DNA from: Nostoc sp. FACHB-973
GTDB taxonomy: Bacteria > Cyanobacteriota > Cyanobacteriia > Cyanobacteriales > Nostocaceae
DNA: 49,778 bases
Assembly (NCBI RefSeq): GCF_014698115.1
Contig: NZ_JACJSJ010000060.1
Span: 1-49,778 of the forward strand
Direction: 5' to 3'
The notes under the pieces: generated by a model
The model's database searches: none
Told to the model about the DNA's origin: nothing
Seen by the model: only the letters and a program-made list of their open reading frames with translations
Program-made: the position numbers and the translations under genes
Part shown: piece after piece, positions 25,184 through 33,036 of the stretch
Layout of the letters: each line of letters starts with the position of its first letter
How positions within the stretch are numbered: position 1 is the stretch's first letter

Positions 25184-25855
25184 TTAAACAGCAACAGGAG
25201 TAGGTGCAGCGAATTTAGCATATCGCTGGATGTAAAATTCTTTGGAGTTAGCGATCGCCTTTACAGATTCACGCTCCTTTAGGGCGTGCTTCCATTGTCT
25301 CAGACGGGTGAATTCAGTGGGTATGCCAAAGCCACGATACTCTTTAAGTGCAGCCCAGCGTTCAAACCAGGGGAAATAGGTCAAATCAACCAAACTGATG
25401 GATTCACCAAACCAGTAGGGGCCTTCCCCAGATAGCTTTCCTAGACCTTCGTTTTCAATAAACTCCAAGTGTTTGTATAGTTCCTGCTTCGCTTCTTCTT
25501 GTTTTTCAACATCTGAACTTCGCAGAAGGTTAGAAAAAGCAGAAACAAACCTGGTATTAGCAAAATCGATCCAGATGCGAGCCTGCGCCCTAGCAATAGG
25601 ATCGCTGGGTAACAGAGGTGGATTAGGAAATACCTCATTTAGATACTCGTTAATGATTGCTGACTCCCAAACTCGCTCATTATTATGAGTGATTGCCGGG
25701 ACTTTACCATAGGGGGAAACCTTCCTAAAGCCCTCCGGTGGATTCTGCAAATCAATCTCAATCAAATCGAAGTCAATGCCTTTCTCTTGAAGTACCAAGC
25801 GGGTACGGTGAGCATAAGGACAAACAACTGCACTGTATAGTTTGATTTCAGCCAT
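25184..25855 (-). CDS. glutathione S-transferase family protein
   Basis: The 223-residue protein has an N-terminal thioredoxin-fold domain with the active-site motif CPYAHRTRL (residues 12-20), as in Cys-type (lambda/omega-like) GSTs that act as thiol transferases or dehydroascorbate reductases rather than conjugating enzymes. KVPAIT is the cis-Pro loop and ESAIINEYL binds the gamma-glutamyl group. An all-helical C-terminal domain follows. The start is placed at ATG 25855, which has AAGGA eight bases upstream; the open frame extends to 25915 without a ribosome site. A role in redox protection is inferred from the family. Confidence 0.9.
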   Translation of the reverse strand: MAEIKLYSAVVCPYAHRTRLVLQEKGIDFDLIEIDLQNPPEGFRKVSPYGKVPAITHNNERVWESAIINEYLNEVFPNPPLLPSDPIARAQARIWIDFANTRFVSAFSNLLRSSDVEKQEEAKQELYKHLEFIENEGLGKLSGEGPYWFGESISLVDLTYFPWFERWAALKEYRGFGIPTEFTRLRQWKHALKERESVKAIANSKEFYIQRYAKFAAPTPVAV

Positions 25856-25915
25856 TTTTAATTCCTTGGTAAATAGGACTTGTTGAACAGTATTGAGAAT
25901 TGAATTTTTATTCAA

Positions 25916-26107
25916 TATCTCAAATCTTAAAATAATTCGTAATTGATAATGACGCTCGCGGACTCGCTACCGCTACGCTAACGTAATTCGTAATTTATAA
26001 GGCAGGCGATTTAGAATCCAACTAATTCCAGACAATCAATAAAGTCTTTATTGGTGGGAGATTTAAACCCAAAAATTACGAATTACGAATTACGAATTAG
26101 TAATTAG
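25916..26107. repeat. intergenic repeats (attacgaatt and gctacgctaacg types)
   Basis: The segment holds direct and inverted copies of attacgaatt (for example 26077-26100, and its inverse near 25932-25943 and 25981-25996). A gctcgcggactcgctaccgc palindromic repeat lies near 25952-25982. All are typical dispersed cyanobacterial intergenic repeats. No gene is seen. Confidence 0.6.
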
Positions 26108-27235
26108 TTAAAGCCAGGGTATTTCTTCCGGTGCATAACGGAAGGCGCGGAAAACTGAATTTTGTTCCCCACGACTGACCGGCGATTTCTCACCTGGAAT
26201 ATTCCGAGCTGCAAAGTGGGGGTTGATGTATTCCCAAACAATTTCTCCTGTAGTTGTCACCTCGAATATCCGACCGTAGGCACCTTCTGTAATTAAGGTA
26301 TTGCCATTTGCTAAACGTTGCGCTCCTGATATGTAGGAACTAAAGAAATTTTGGGGCGGGCTATCGGTGTATTCCCAAACTATCTCTTTTGTTTGACGGT
26401 TGACTTCAATCACACGGGAGAAATTCAGAGCAGTGTGACGGCGATGTGCGCCATTATCGAAAATCAGGATATTACCGTTAGCTAATTCGTTGGGGAAATG
26501 CTGCTGTGCTAGTACATCATCTCCTAGCGTCCAGATGATTTCTCCGGTTTGGCGATCGATAATCACCACTGTGGATATATTACGAAAGCTGACAATAATG
26601 TTGCCGTCGGCGAGTTCACCTACAGTATTTCCATGAGTCCATTCGTGTCGATGATCCTGGGGAGTAATTGTAAATATATCTGGATCGAGATGTTCCCAGG
26701 CGTGCCAAGTCCAAACAATTTCACCTGCTGGAGTCACTTCGTAAAGCACATCAGCATAGATATCACCATTCGCTTCTGTACCTGGTACGCCGCCTTTAAT
26801 TCGAGGAACCAAAGACTGGGGTATTTTTTCAATGGCTAGTAGAATTGCGTTGCCATTGGCTAATCTGCGTCCATCGTGATGGTGGTCTGGATGCTTATAT
26901 TCCCAGATAATATTCCCCTTAGGATCTGCTTCTAAAACAACACCACTTTTGAATGCAGCCCACAACGCAAAACGTAGTGGTTCTTCTGGTGGAGTCTTAC
27001 CGTTATAAAACAAATTGCCATTAGGTAAGAGATAACCATATAACCCTGGTGCATATGGCAAATTCCATTGGTGTACTACTTCTCCTTCCAAATTCAAAAG
27101 GTAGACTTCACCTTGACCTGTCAGGGGCGTAAAAAGTGTGTATCCCTTGAAGACTTTTTCGGGATTGTAAGCCTTTAAACCAGTACCCCGACGACGAATA
27201 GTATTTTGGTCAACCAATGTTGCTGTAAAAGTCAT
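26108..27235 (-). CDS. arylsulfotransferase-like beta-propeller protein
   Basis: The 375-residue protein contains at least five repeats of the form ANGN + hydrophobic strand + EVxxxGEIVWEY (GNIIWEYKH, GEIVWTWHA, GEIIWTLGD, KEIVWEYTD, GEIVWEYIN). Each is a blade of a beta-propeller. This and the HEWTHGNTV and DNGAHRRH segments match the ASST (aryl-sulfate sulfotransferase, PQQ-like) family. No signal peptide is apparent, unlike periplasmic ASSTs, so location and substrate are uncertain. It lies 176 bases upstream of the aldo/keto reductase 3' end on the same strand, separated by heptamer repeats, so co-transcription is possible. Confidence 0.85.
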   Translation of the reverse strand: MTFTATLVDQNTIRRRGTGLKAYNPEKVFKGYTLFTPLTGQGEVYLLNLEGEVVHQWNLPYAPGLYGYLLPNGNLFYNGKTPPEEPLRFALWAAFKSGVVLEADPKGNIIWEYKHPDHHHDGRRLANGNAILLAIEKIPQSLVPRIKGGVPGTEANGDIYADVLYEVTPAGEIVWTWHAWEHLDPDIFTITPQDHRHEWTHGNTVGELADGNIIVSFRNISTVVIIDRQTGEIIWTLGDDVLAQQHFPNELANGNILIFDNGAHRRHTALNFSRVIEVNRQTKEIVWEYTDSPPQNFFSSYISGAQRLANGNTLITEGAYGRIFEVTTTGEIVWEYINPHFAARNIPGEKSPVSRGEQNSVFRAFRYAPEEIPWL

Positions 27236-27287
27236 ATTCTACCTGGTAAATATCTAGTACTCTGTCAAGCCAAAAATGATTGGTGAA

Positions 27288-27410
27288 GGTGGGGAGTAGG
27301 GAGTGGGGAGTAGGGAGTCAGGAAAGAATTTTTATAGACTTGTTACAACTTATCTCCCTCATCCCCCTCATCCCCCTCATCTCCCCACTCCCCACTCCCC
27401 ACTCCCCACT
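27288..27410. repeat. ggggagt heptamers in inverted arrangement
   Basis: Units of ggggagtagggagt (27290-27319) face actccccactcccc units (27380-27410), with cccctcatc nonamers between. The C-rich arm ends one base before the stop codon of the aldo/keto reductase. It is the same STRR unit that lies inside kinase genes at 16483 and 38646. Confidence 0.85.
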
Positions 27411-27411
27411 G

Positions 27412-28449
27412 TTACGGCGCTGGGTTCGGTGACTGAGCATGAACTTTATCCAACTCTTCCAAAATGTCTTTATCAAGAACTACATCCACGCTTTCCAGAT
27501 TTTCCTTGAGTTGTTCGAGTGTTGTAGCACCAATAATTGTGCTAGGCACAAACCAACGACTCCGCACGAATGCTAAAGCTAGATGTGCTGGACTCAGTTG
27601 ATAGCGCTTGGCAATTTCCACGTAAGCTTTTACTGCTTCGCTGACTTTTGGTTTTAGATACCGCTGACCAAAATTTTCAAACAAACTGACTCTTGCTTTC
27701 TCTGGTTTACCATTTAAGTATTTGCCAGTTAAGAAGCCAAACGCCAAAGGACTATAAGCTAGTAACCCAATTTCTTCGTAATAAACTGCTTCTGCTAAGT
27801 GTCCGTCAAATACTCGATTGAGCAAGTTATAGGCATTTTGAATCGAAACAATTTTGGGCAATCCTAACTGTTTAGCAATGTTACTAAACTGAGTGACTCC
27901 CCAAGGAGTTTCATTACTCAAACCGATATAGCGAATTTTACCTGCTTTAATGACATCGGCAAAAACTTCTAGCTGTTCTGCTATGGGTACCGTTTCTCCT
28001 ATTTGAGTGGGATCGAAGACTGTTTGTCCAAACCGTGGCACGTAGCGATCGGGCCAGTGAATTTGGTACAAATCTATATAATCTGTTTGTAATCTGTTGA
28101 GACTATCATCTACAGCTTGTTTAATATTATCACGGTCAATTGCTTTGGCTCCACCACGTACCCATTTAAAGCCTCTACCAGGGCCGGCAATTTTAGTAGC
28201 GATAATAACTTTATCTCTTTGTTGATGCTTTAACCATTCGCCGATGTAAGTTTCAGTTAATCCATAAGTTTCGGCACTTGTAGGTACTGGATACATCTCA
28301 GCCGCATCAATAAAATTGACTCCTTGGGCAATAGAATAATCTAGCTGCTCGTGGGCTTCCTCAATAGTATTTTGCTGACCATAGGTCATGGTGCCGAGAC
28401 AAATTTCAGAAACTTTTAAATCACTGTTGCCAAGTTGGTTATACTTCAT
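27412..28449 (-). CDS. aldo/keto reductase (Tas-like)
   Basis: The 345-residue TIM-barrel NADPH-dependent reductase has the catalytic tetrad in FIDAAEMYP (Asp, Tyr), ATKIAGPG (Lys) and YQIHWPD (His). The NADPH-binding segments GLSNETPWG, LAYSPLAFGFLTGKY and IIGATTLEQLKENL are also present. Length and the ETYGLTETYIGEWL stretch place it near the E. coli Tas / plant AKR13 group, which reduces varied aldehydes. The physiological substrate is unknown. The last residues (AQSPNPAP) border a heptamer repeat and may have been changed by it. The upstream MFS transporter is on the same strand, 50 bases away, so they could form an operon. Confidence 0.92.
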   Translation of the reverse strand: MKYNQLGNSDLKVSEICLGTMTYGQQNTIEEAHEQLDYSIAQGVNFIDAAEMYPVPTSAETYGLTETYIGEWLKHQQRDKVIIATKIAGPGRGFKWVRGGAKAIDRDNIKQAVDDSLNRLQTDYIDLYQIHWPDRYVPRFGQTVFDPTQIGETVPIAEQLEVFADVIKAGKIRYIGLSNETPWGVTQFSNIAKQLGLPKIVSIQNAYNLLNRVFDGHLAEAVYYEEIGLLAYSPLAFGFLTGKYLNGKPEKARVSLFENFGQRYLKPKVSEAVKAYVEIAKRYQLSPAHLALAFVRSRWFVPSTIIGATTLEQLKENLESVDVVLDKDILEELDKVHAQSPNPAP

Positions 28450-28499
28450 ATTCTTCAGTTAAAGAGAACGGCAATTCTTGATAATTTCTCACAAAAAAA

Positions 28500-29780
28500 T
28501 TATTCCATAACTATCCCATTTTTCATATAAATTTGGCGGATTAATTTTTCAATTGCTGACAGATTTTTATAAAAAATAATCGAACCCATGATACAACATA
28601 ATGCTCCGAACATTAAAGCAAATCTTGCACTGATTATACTCGCTAATCCACCTATAAATAAATTACCAAAGGGTATTATTCCCATTACAGACATATTATA
28701 GAGGCTCATAATTCGACCTCTTTTTTTATCGTCTGATATTGTTTGTAAAACAGCGTTGCTTGATGAGTATTCTAAGATATAGCCACAACCAATTACTGTA
28801 ATGGTCATTAAAGAAAACAAAAAATTATTTGAGAGTGAAAAAGTAATTAGTGCTATGCCAAATATAACAGGTGCGTAGGCGAAGCCCATCGAAGATATCG
28901 CAATAATTTTCTCAAGCCCTATTGCACTTCTTTGGTAACTCAAATAAATACCACCACATAAGGCTCCAAGTCCTGATGCTCCCGTTAAAAAACCCAAAGT
29001 GCTAGAATCTCCATGCAGAATTTCCACGGCAAAAACAGGCATAATTCTGAGATACGGCATTCCCATGAAACTGAATAATGCTATCAATAGCAAAATTGAT
29101 CGAATAGGCAAAAAATCGTATGCATAAATAAAGCCTTCTTTTAAATCTTTCCAGATATTATTTTGATGATTTGTTTGTCCAATTATTGGCTTGTCAAGCT
29201 GAATTGCCAATAAAGCAAAAATTACAGCAATATAACTAATACCATCAATTAAAAAACAGTGACCAGGAGAAAGATGAGCAATTATTATACCTGCGATCGC
29301 TGGGGCTATGATCCGCGAACCACTAAGTAAAGAAGAATGGAGAGCCGTTGCGTTGGTAATATCTTCTTTTTTTTTAATTATGTCTATGATGAAGGCATAG
29401 CGAGTAGGTGTCTCAATACTAGCAATAAAACCTTGTAATATACTTGAACCGATAATATGCCATATACTAATTACCCCTGCTAAGGCAAGCATTGCTAAAA
29501 TTAGCGAAACAATCATCATTATAAATTGGGCGGTAATTAAAATAGTACGTCGATTAAACTTCTCTATCCAAACACCCGCTAAAGGACTAATTATCAAATG
29601 AGGAAATTGGCTGATAAAGCCAAGCAATCCTAACAAAGCTACTGAATTTGTTAGAGAATAAACTAACCACGCGATGGTAGTTTCTGTCATAAAACTACCA
29701 ATCATAGATAACATTTGCCCGCTAAAAAACAGACGGAAATTCCTAGACTCGAAAGACTGTAAAGTTTGCATTACACTCAT
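28500..29780 (-). CDS. MFS transporter (MFS_3 / macrolide-efflux type)
   Basis: The 426-residue protein has about 12 hydrophobic helices. It begins LQSFESRNFRLFFSGQMLSM, the characteristic N-terminus of the MFS_3 (EntS/MefA-like) group. The loop 2-3 motif is GVWIEKFNRR, corresponding to the MFS signature GxxxDRxxRR. A helix-4 segment (ASIETPTRYAFI) and a cytoplasmic loop (SDDKKRGRIMSLYNM) are typical of drug or siderophore exporters. It sits in the plasma membrane, and the substrate is unknown. The neighbouring aldo/keto reductase may detoxify or process the same compound, but that is speculative. Codon use is AT-rich compared with the genes around it. Confidence 0.9.
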   Translation of the reverse strand: MSVMQTLQSFESRNFRLFFSGQMLSMIGSFMTETTIAWLVYSLTNSVALLGLLGFISQFPHLIISPLAGVWIEKFNRRTILITAQFIMMIVSLILAMLALAGVISIWHIIGSSILQGFIASIETPTRYAFIIDIIKKKEDITNATALHSSLLSGSRIIAPAIAGIIIAHLSPGHCFLIDGISYIAVIFALLAIQLDKPIIGQTNHQNNIWKDLKEGFIYAYDFLPIRSILLLIALFSFMGMPYLRIMPVFAVEILHGDSSTLGFLTGASGLGALCGGIYLSYQRSAIGLEKIIAISSMGFAYAPVIFGIALITFSLSNNFLFSLMTITVIGCGYILEYSSSNAVLQTISDDKKRGRIMSLYNMSVMGIIPFGNLFIGGLASIISARFALMFGALCCIMGSIIFYKNLSAIEKLIRQIYMKNGIVME

Positions 29781-30433
29781 TTTGAGTAGATGTTCATCAT
29801 GTAGTTTTTGTCATACAACTCTTTTTTCTCAAAACAACACTTGTCTGCTAATAAGCCAATATAAAACTCTTAGGAAAATCTTTCTCTGTTAAACTACGGC
29901 AAATCGCTGTGCAGTAAGTATTAAAGCAGTACAGATGTTGATTATTCCATAGATTAATCAGATAAGTCAGCTAAGTTGGTGGAATAAAAAATCCCAAAAT
30001 GTAACACAAAATACTTGCTTTTATGAAATTTTTGTGGGATGGACTTTTTGAACCTCAGTGCATACTACGGCAAACCAATCTAATTACAGTAGTATATCAG
30101 AAAGTCTTAAGATTCTTCTAGAATTAAGTCTTAATAAATATTCATAAAATGAACAGTGAGAGAAATTCTCTTGTTGTTAGAAAATTGCTATGCAGTCACT
30201 ACTTTGGGTTGAGGTTTAGCGAATAACTGGACTAAGTGATGCGGCAAAGGGGCTTGTCGCTAGACATCTAGTCTCAACTCCAGTAGGTACAGCTTACATT
30301 TGAAACATTTGTACTTGGCACCACTAACCTGATAACTGCGTCAACTATCTTGCAGCTAAATTACTGCATCAGTTTTCCTGGTGTAGCAATTTAACGTTTG
30401 ATGGAATGAAATATAACTAATTAACCAGAAGTA
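29781..30433. other. 650-bp intergenic region, no gene recognised
   Basis: Divergent promoter region between the MFS transporter and the GHL10 fusion gene. A ctacggcaaa motif occurs twice (29893 and 30066). There is an inverted repeat tcttaagattcttctagaatt (about 30104-30125). Otherwise there is no reading frame, RNA gene or mobile element. Specific promoter boxes cannot be assigned with confidence. Confidence 0.45.
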
Positions 30434-32773
30434 ATGACAACTCAGTTTTGGGAAAAAAGCAGAGAAATTAATGCGGCTCTAACTAACTTACTATTTACAG
30501 CAGTTTTCATGTATTTGAACCACATCTGTTGTAGGGGCACAGCATTGCTGTGCCCCTACCGCGTGGTCTATTTACCTAAAAATAGCTGTAAACCTGTCCA
30601 GAAACGCGTACTCATAGGTTTGGGCAAGCTGAGTCAACAGCGAGGTTGGTGGCTTTTAAGAAAGCGTCTGCTGCCATTATTATGTTTGATATCATTCTTT
30701 GTGGTATTGCAACTCAACAACTTTGCCCCTGTTGTTGCCCAAATACCTCGTCAGGAAATTCGAGGGGTGTGGCTAAGTGGTAACGATTTTAGCGTTTTTA
30801 GAAATCGTTCACAGGTGCAAGCTGCCATGACCCAACTGCGGCAGTTAAATTTTAATACTGTTTATCCCGTAGTCTGGAATGATGGTTATACACAATACCC
30901 CAGCGCCATAATGCAAAAAATGGGTATTCCCTTTTTCTTCAAAGGAACAGAGGGACAAGATGTAATTGCAGACATTATTACTCAAGCCCGCAGCCAAGGG
31001 TTACTAGCTATACCCTGGTTTGAATTTGGTTTCATGGTTCCCCTAACTTCGGAACTGGCATCACAGCATCCAGATTGGCTAACACAAAAGCAGGATGGGA
31101 CTCAAACTTCAATTACTGCTGCGGGTGAAGTAGGGTGGTTGAATCCCTTTCACCCCGAAGTGCAAAAGTTTATCCGCGAACTCGTAATGGAAGTGATCGC
31201 GCAATATAATGCTGATGGCGTTCAATTTGACGACCATACGAGTTTACCTGTAGATTTTGGTTACGATAAGTACACGATTAGTCTATATACTCAAGAAACT
31301 GGGAACCCTCCTCCAGCCAATCCCCAAGCCCAAGCATGGATAAAATGGCGGGCAGATAAAATTACTGCATTCATGGTAGACCTCCACCAAACTGTGAAAG
31401 CCAGAAAACCGAATGCTATCTTCTCAGTTGCTCCCAATTACTATGATTTTGCTTACAAGCTGCAACTGCAAGACTGGCTCAACTGGGTACGGTTGGGTAT
31501 TGTCGATGAATTGGTTATGCAGGTGTACCGTAATGATTTAGAAAGTTTTATCGGTCAAATTACCCGCCCAGAAATTTTAGAAACCCAACAAATCATCCCG
31601 ACTGGTATCGGTATTATGGCGGGGTTACGAAATCGCCCAGTTTCCATCCCACAAATCCAATCCCAGGTAGTAGCAGCCCAACAGCGTGGTTTAGGTATCG
31701 GCTTTTTCTATTATGAAAGCCTTTGGGATATCGCGCCTGAACCAGCAGCGCAACGTCAATCGGCATTTGCGGCTCTTTTTCCCAATTGGGCGTTGCGCGA
31801 CATCTCTGAAAATACACCCCGCCAGCCAACTTTTAATACCATATCCTTACCTTTATATCCAAAACCTTCCCTTGGTCAACGTGTTCGCGGCTATTTTCTG
31901 GAAGTGGCGATCGCAAATGGTCAGCCAAGACGTATTTTATTAGATACAGGGTCAACAGGGCTAAGGGTTCCCAAGGAATTTTTAGGTAATGCTCCCATCG
32001 AAAGAACCGGTCAAAATATCAAGGAAGTCTTAAGTGATGGTACTATCCTGGAGGGAGAATTAGTTTATACTAATGTCCGGTTTGGTTTGATTCCCACCAC
32101 AGAACCTGTTCCCGTACAGGTTGTTACTAGTCGCCAATGTACTGCCCAAAAACCTAATTGTTCCGCAAAGAGTGGTGTGCCATTTTCTGGTATTGTCGGT
32201 GTCAACTATTTTGAAAAGTCACTTCTCTATAACCCCTTGAGAAAATTACCAGGCAATCTGAGTAACGGATTTATTGTGATGGGAAATGGTGGTAGTGCCA
32301 ACAATGGCAGCCTAATTCTCGGTTTAACTCCCCAGAATCAAGCAGGTTTCAAAATGGCTTCTTGGAGTCAACAACCTGAAATAAATGGTGTACCTGGTAA
32401 AAGATGGGACTCTCGACTGAGCAAAGTTTGTTTAACACTTGCTGGGAGTTCTGCGAAAAATGCTTGTAATGGCAGAATGATTGCTGATACTGCAACTATT
32501 AATGGTTTGACTGAATTCAAGTCAGCTTCTACAGGAGGTAAACTCAAACCAGGAGTATTAGGTTCAGCAAATACTGTGAAAGTAGCAATTAATGGCATTT
32601 TTGATTACAGTGTGAAACCAGGAACCCGTGACGGATTTAATCGCTGGAATTTGAGTATCTCGCCACAGTCAGAACTGAGTATATTTGTAAATCCTGGAAT
32701 TGCATTTTTTGATAAATACGATGTACTCTTTGACCAGGTTAATGGAAAACAAGGTTTTCGCAGTCGGCGGTAA
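30434..32773 (+). CDS. GHL10-type glycoside hydrolase fused to aspartic-protease-like domain
   Basis: The open frame has 779 residues. After a signal peptide (LLPLLCLISFFVVLQLNNF, cleavage near VVAQ), a GHL10/DUF187 TIM-barrel domain spans about 105-455. It has EIRGVWLSGNDFS, NFNTVYPVVWN, an ADGVQFDDH strand and GIGFFYYES. The C-terminal ~300 residues begin a different fold with LLDTGSTGLRVP, the DTG active-site motif of aspartic proteases, and resemble DUF3443. GHL10 enzymes act on cell-wall or polysaccharide glycans outside the membrane. The first ~60 residues include a 95-bp repeat element (30496-30590). The ATG at 30434 keeps the frame open through it, but a later in-frame TTG at 30620 may be the real start. 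Confidence 0.88.
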   Translation: MTTQFWEKSREINAALTNLLFTAVFMYLNHICCRGTALLCPYRVVYLPKNSCKPVQKRVLIGLGKLSQQRGWWLLRKRLLPLLCLISFFVVLQLNNFAPVVAQIPRQEIRGVWLSGNDFSVFRNRSQVQAAMTQLRQLNFNTVYPVVWNDGYTQYPSAIMQKMGIPFFFKGTEGQDVIADIITQARSQGLLAIPWFEFGFMVPLTSELASQHPDWLTQKQDGTQTSITAAGEVGWLNPFHPEVQKFIRELVMEVIAQYNADGVQFDDHTSLPVDFGYDKYTISLYTQETGNPPPANPQAQAWIKWRADKITAFMVDLHQTVKARKPNAIFSVAPNYYDFAYKLQLQDWLNWVRLGIVDELVMQVYRNDLESFIGQITRPEILETQQIIPTGIGIMAGLRNRPVSIPQIQSQVVAAQQRGLGIGFFYYESLWDIAPEPAAQRQSAFAALFPNWALRDISENTPRQPTFNTISLPLYPKPSLGQRVRGYFLEVAIANGQPRRILLDTGSTGLRVPKEFLGNAPIERTGQNIKEVLSDGTILEGELVYTNVRFGLIPTTEPVPVQVVTSRQCTAQKPNCSAKSGVPFSGIVGVNYFEKSLLYNPLRKLPGNLSNGFIVMGNGGSANNGSLILGLTPQNQAGFKMASWSQQPEINGVPGKRWDSRLSKVCLTLAGSSAKNACNGRMIADTATINGLTEFKSASTGGKLKPGVLGSANTVKVAINGIFDYSVKPGTRDGFNRWNLSISPQSELSIFVNPGIAFFDKYDVLFDQVNGKQGFRSRR
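30496..30590. repeat. 95-bp palindromic element inside a reading frame
   Basis: Same length, arms and end sequence (tacagc to gctgta) as the intergenic copy at 19260-19354. The arms are ttcatgtatttgaaccac and gtggtctatttacctaaa, around a gtaggggcac/gtgcccctac hairpin. In the frame of the GHL10 gene it encodes FMYLNHICCRG and following residues just ahead of the signal peptide. Confidence 0.88.
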
Positions 32774-32785
32774 TATCGTGTCCGG

Positions 32786-32868
32786 TATCAAGTTCGCTTA
32801 ATTACTTGTAATTCAAAATTCTCCGCTTCAGCCTTAATTACAAGTATTCATCCGAACTTGATATAAAT
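32786..32868. terminator. inverted repeat after the GHL10 fusion gene
   Basis: tatcaagttcg near 32786 pairs with cgaacttgata near 32853, with inner aattacttgtaatt / aattacaagta segments. It begins about 12 bases after the stop codon, so it could end that transcript. It may instead be another small repeat element. Confidence 0.5.
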
Positions 32869-33029
32869 AGGACTTACGCAAGAACTCTCTGAAACTCTTA
32901 TTTCTCCGTGCCCTCTGCGTCGCGCCAGTTGCTTCTCCTGTGGTCGCCGCTGCGCGAACAAGTCGGGGAACCCGCCCAACGCACTGGCTTCTCTGTGGTT
33001 CGATTTTCCGTTAGCTGTGCGTAAGTCCT
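32869..33029. mobile_element. 161-bp MITE with aggacttacgca ends
   Basis: The perfect 12-base terminal inverted repeats aggacttacgca (32869-32880) and tgcgtaagtcct (33018-33029) bound a segment with no reading frame. That segment includes the ctctgcgtcgcgcc and ctctgtggttcg motifs common in Nostoc intergenic DNA (compare 43070-43090). It lies eight bases before the stop of the cobalamin gene. Confidence 0.8.
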
Positions 33030-33036
33030 GATATAA

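Noticed and set aside
30100..30430. NtcA-type site (GTA-N8-TAC) upstream of the GHL10 fusion
   Set aside because: The best candidate (gtaggtacagcttac) has nine, not eight, spacer bases.
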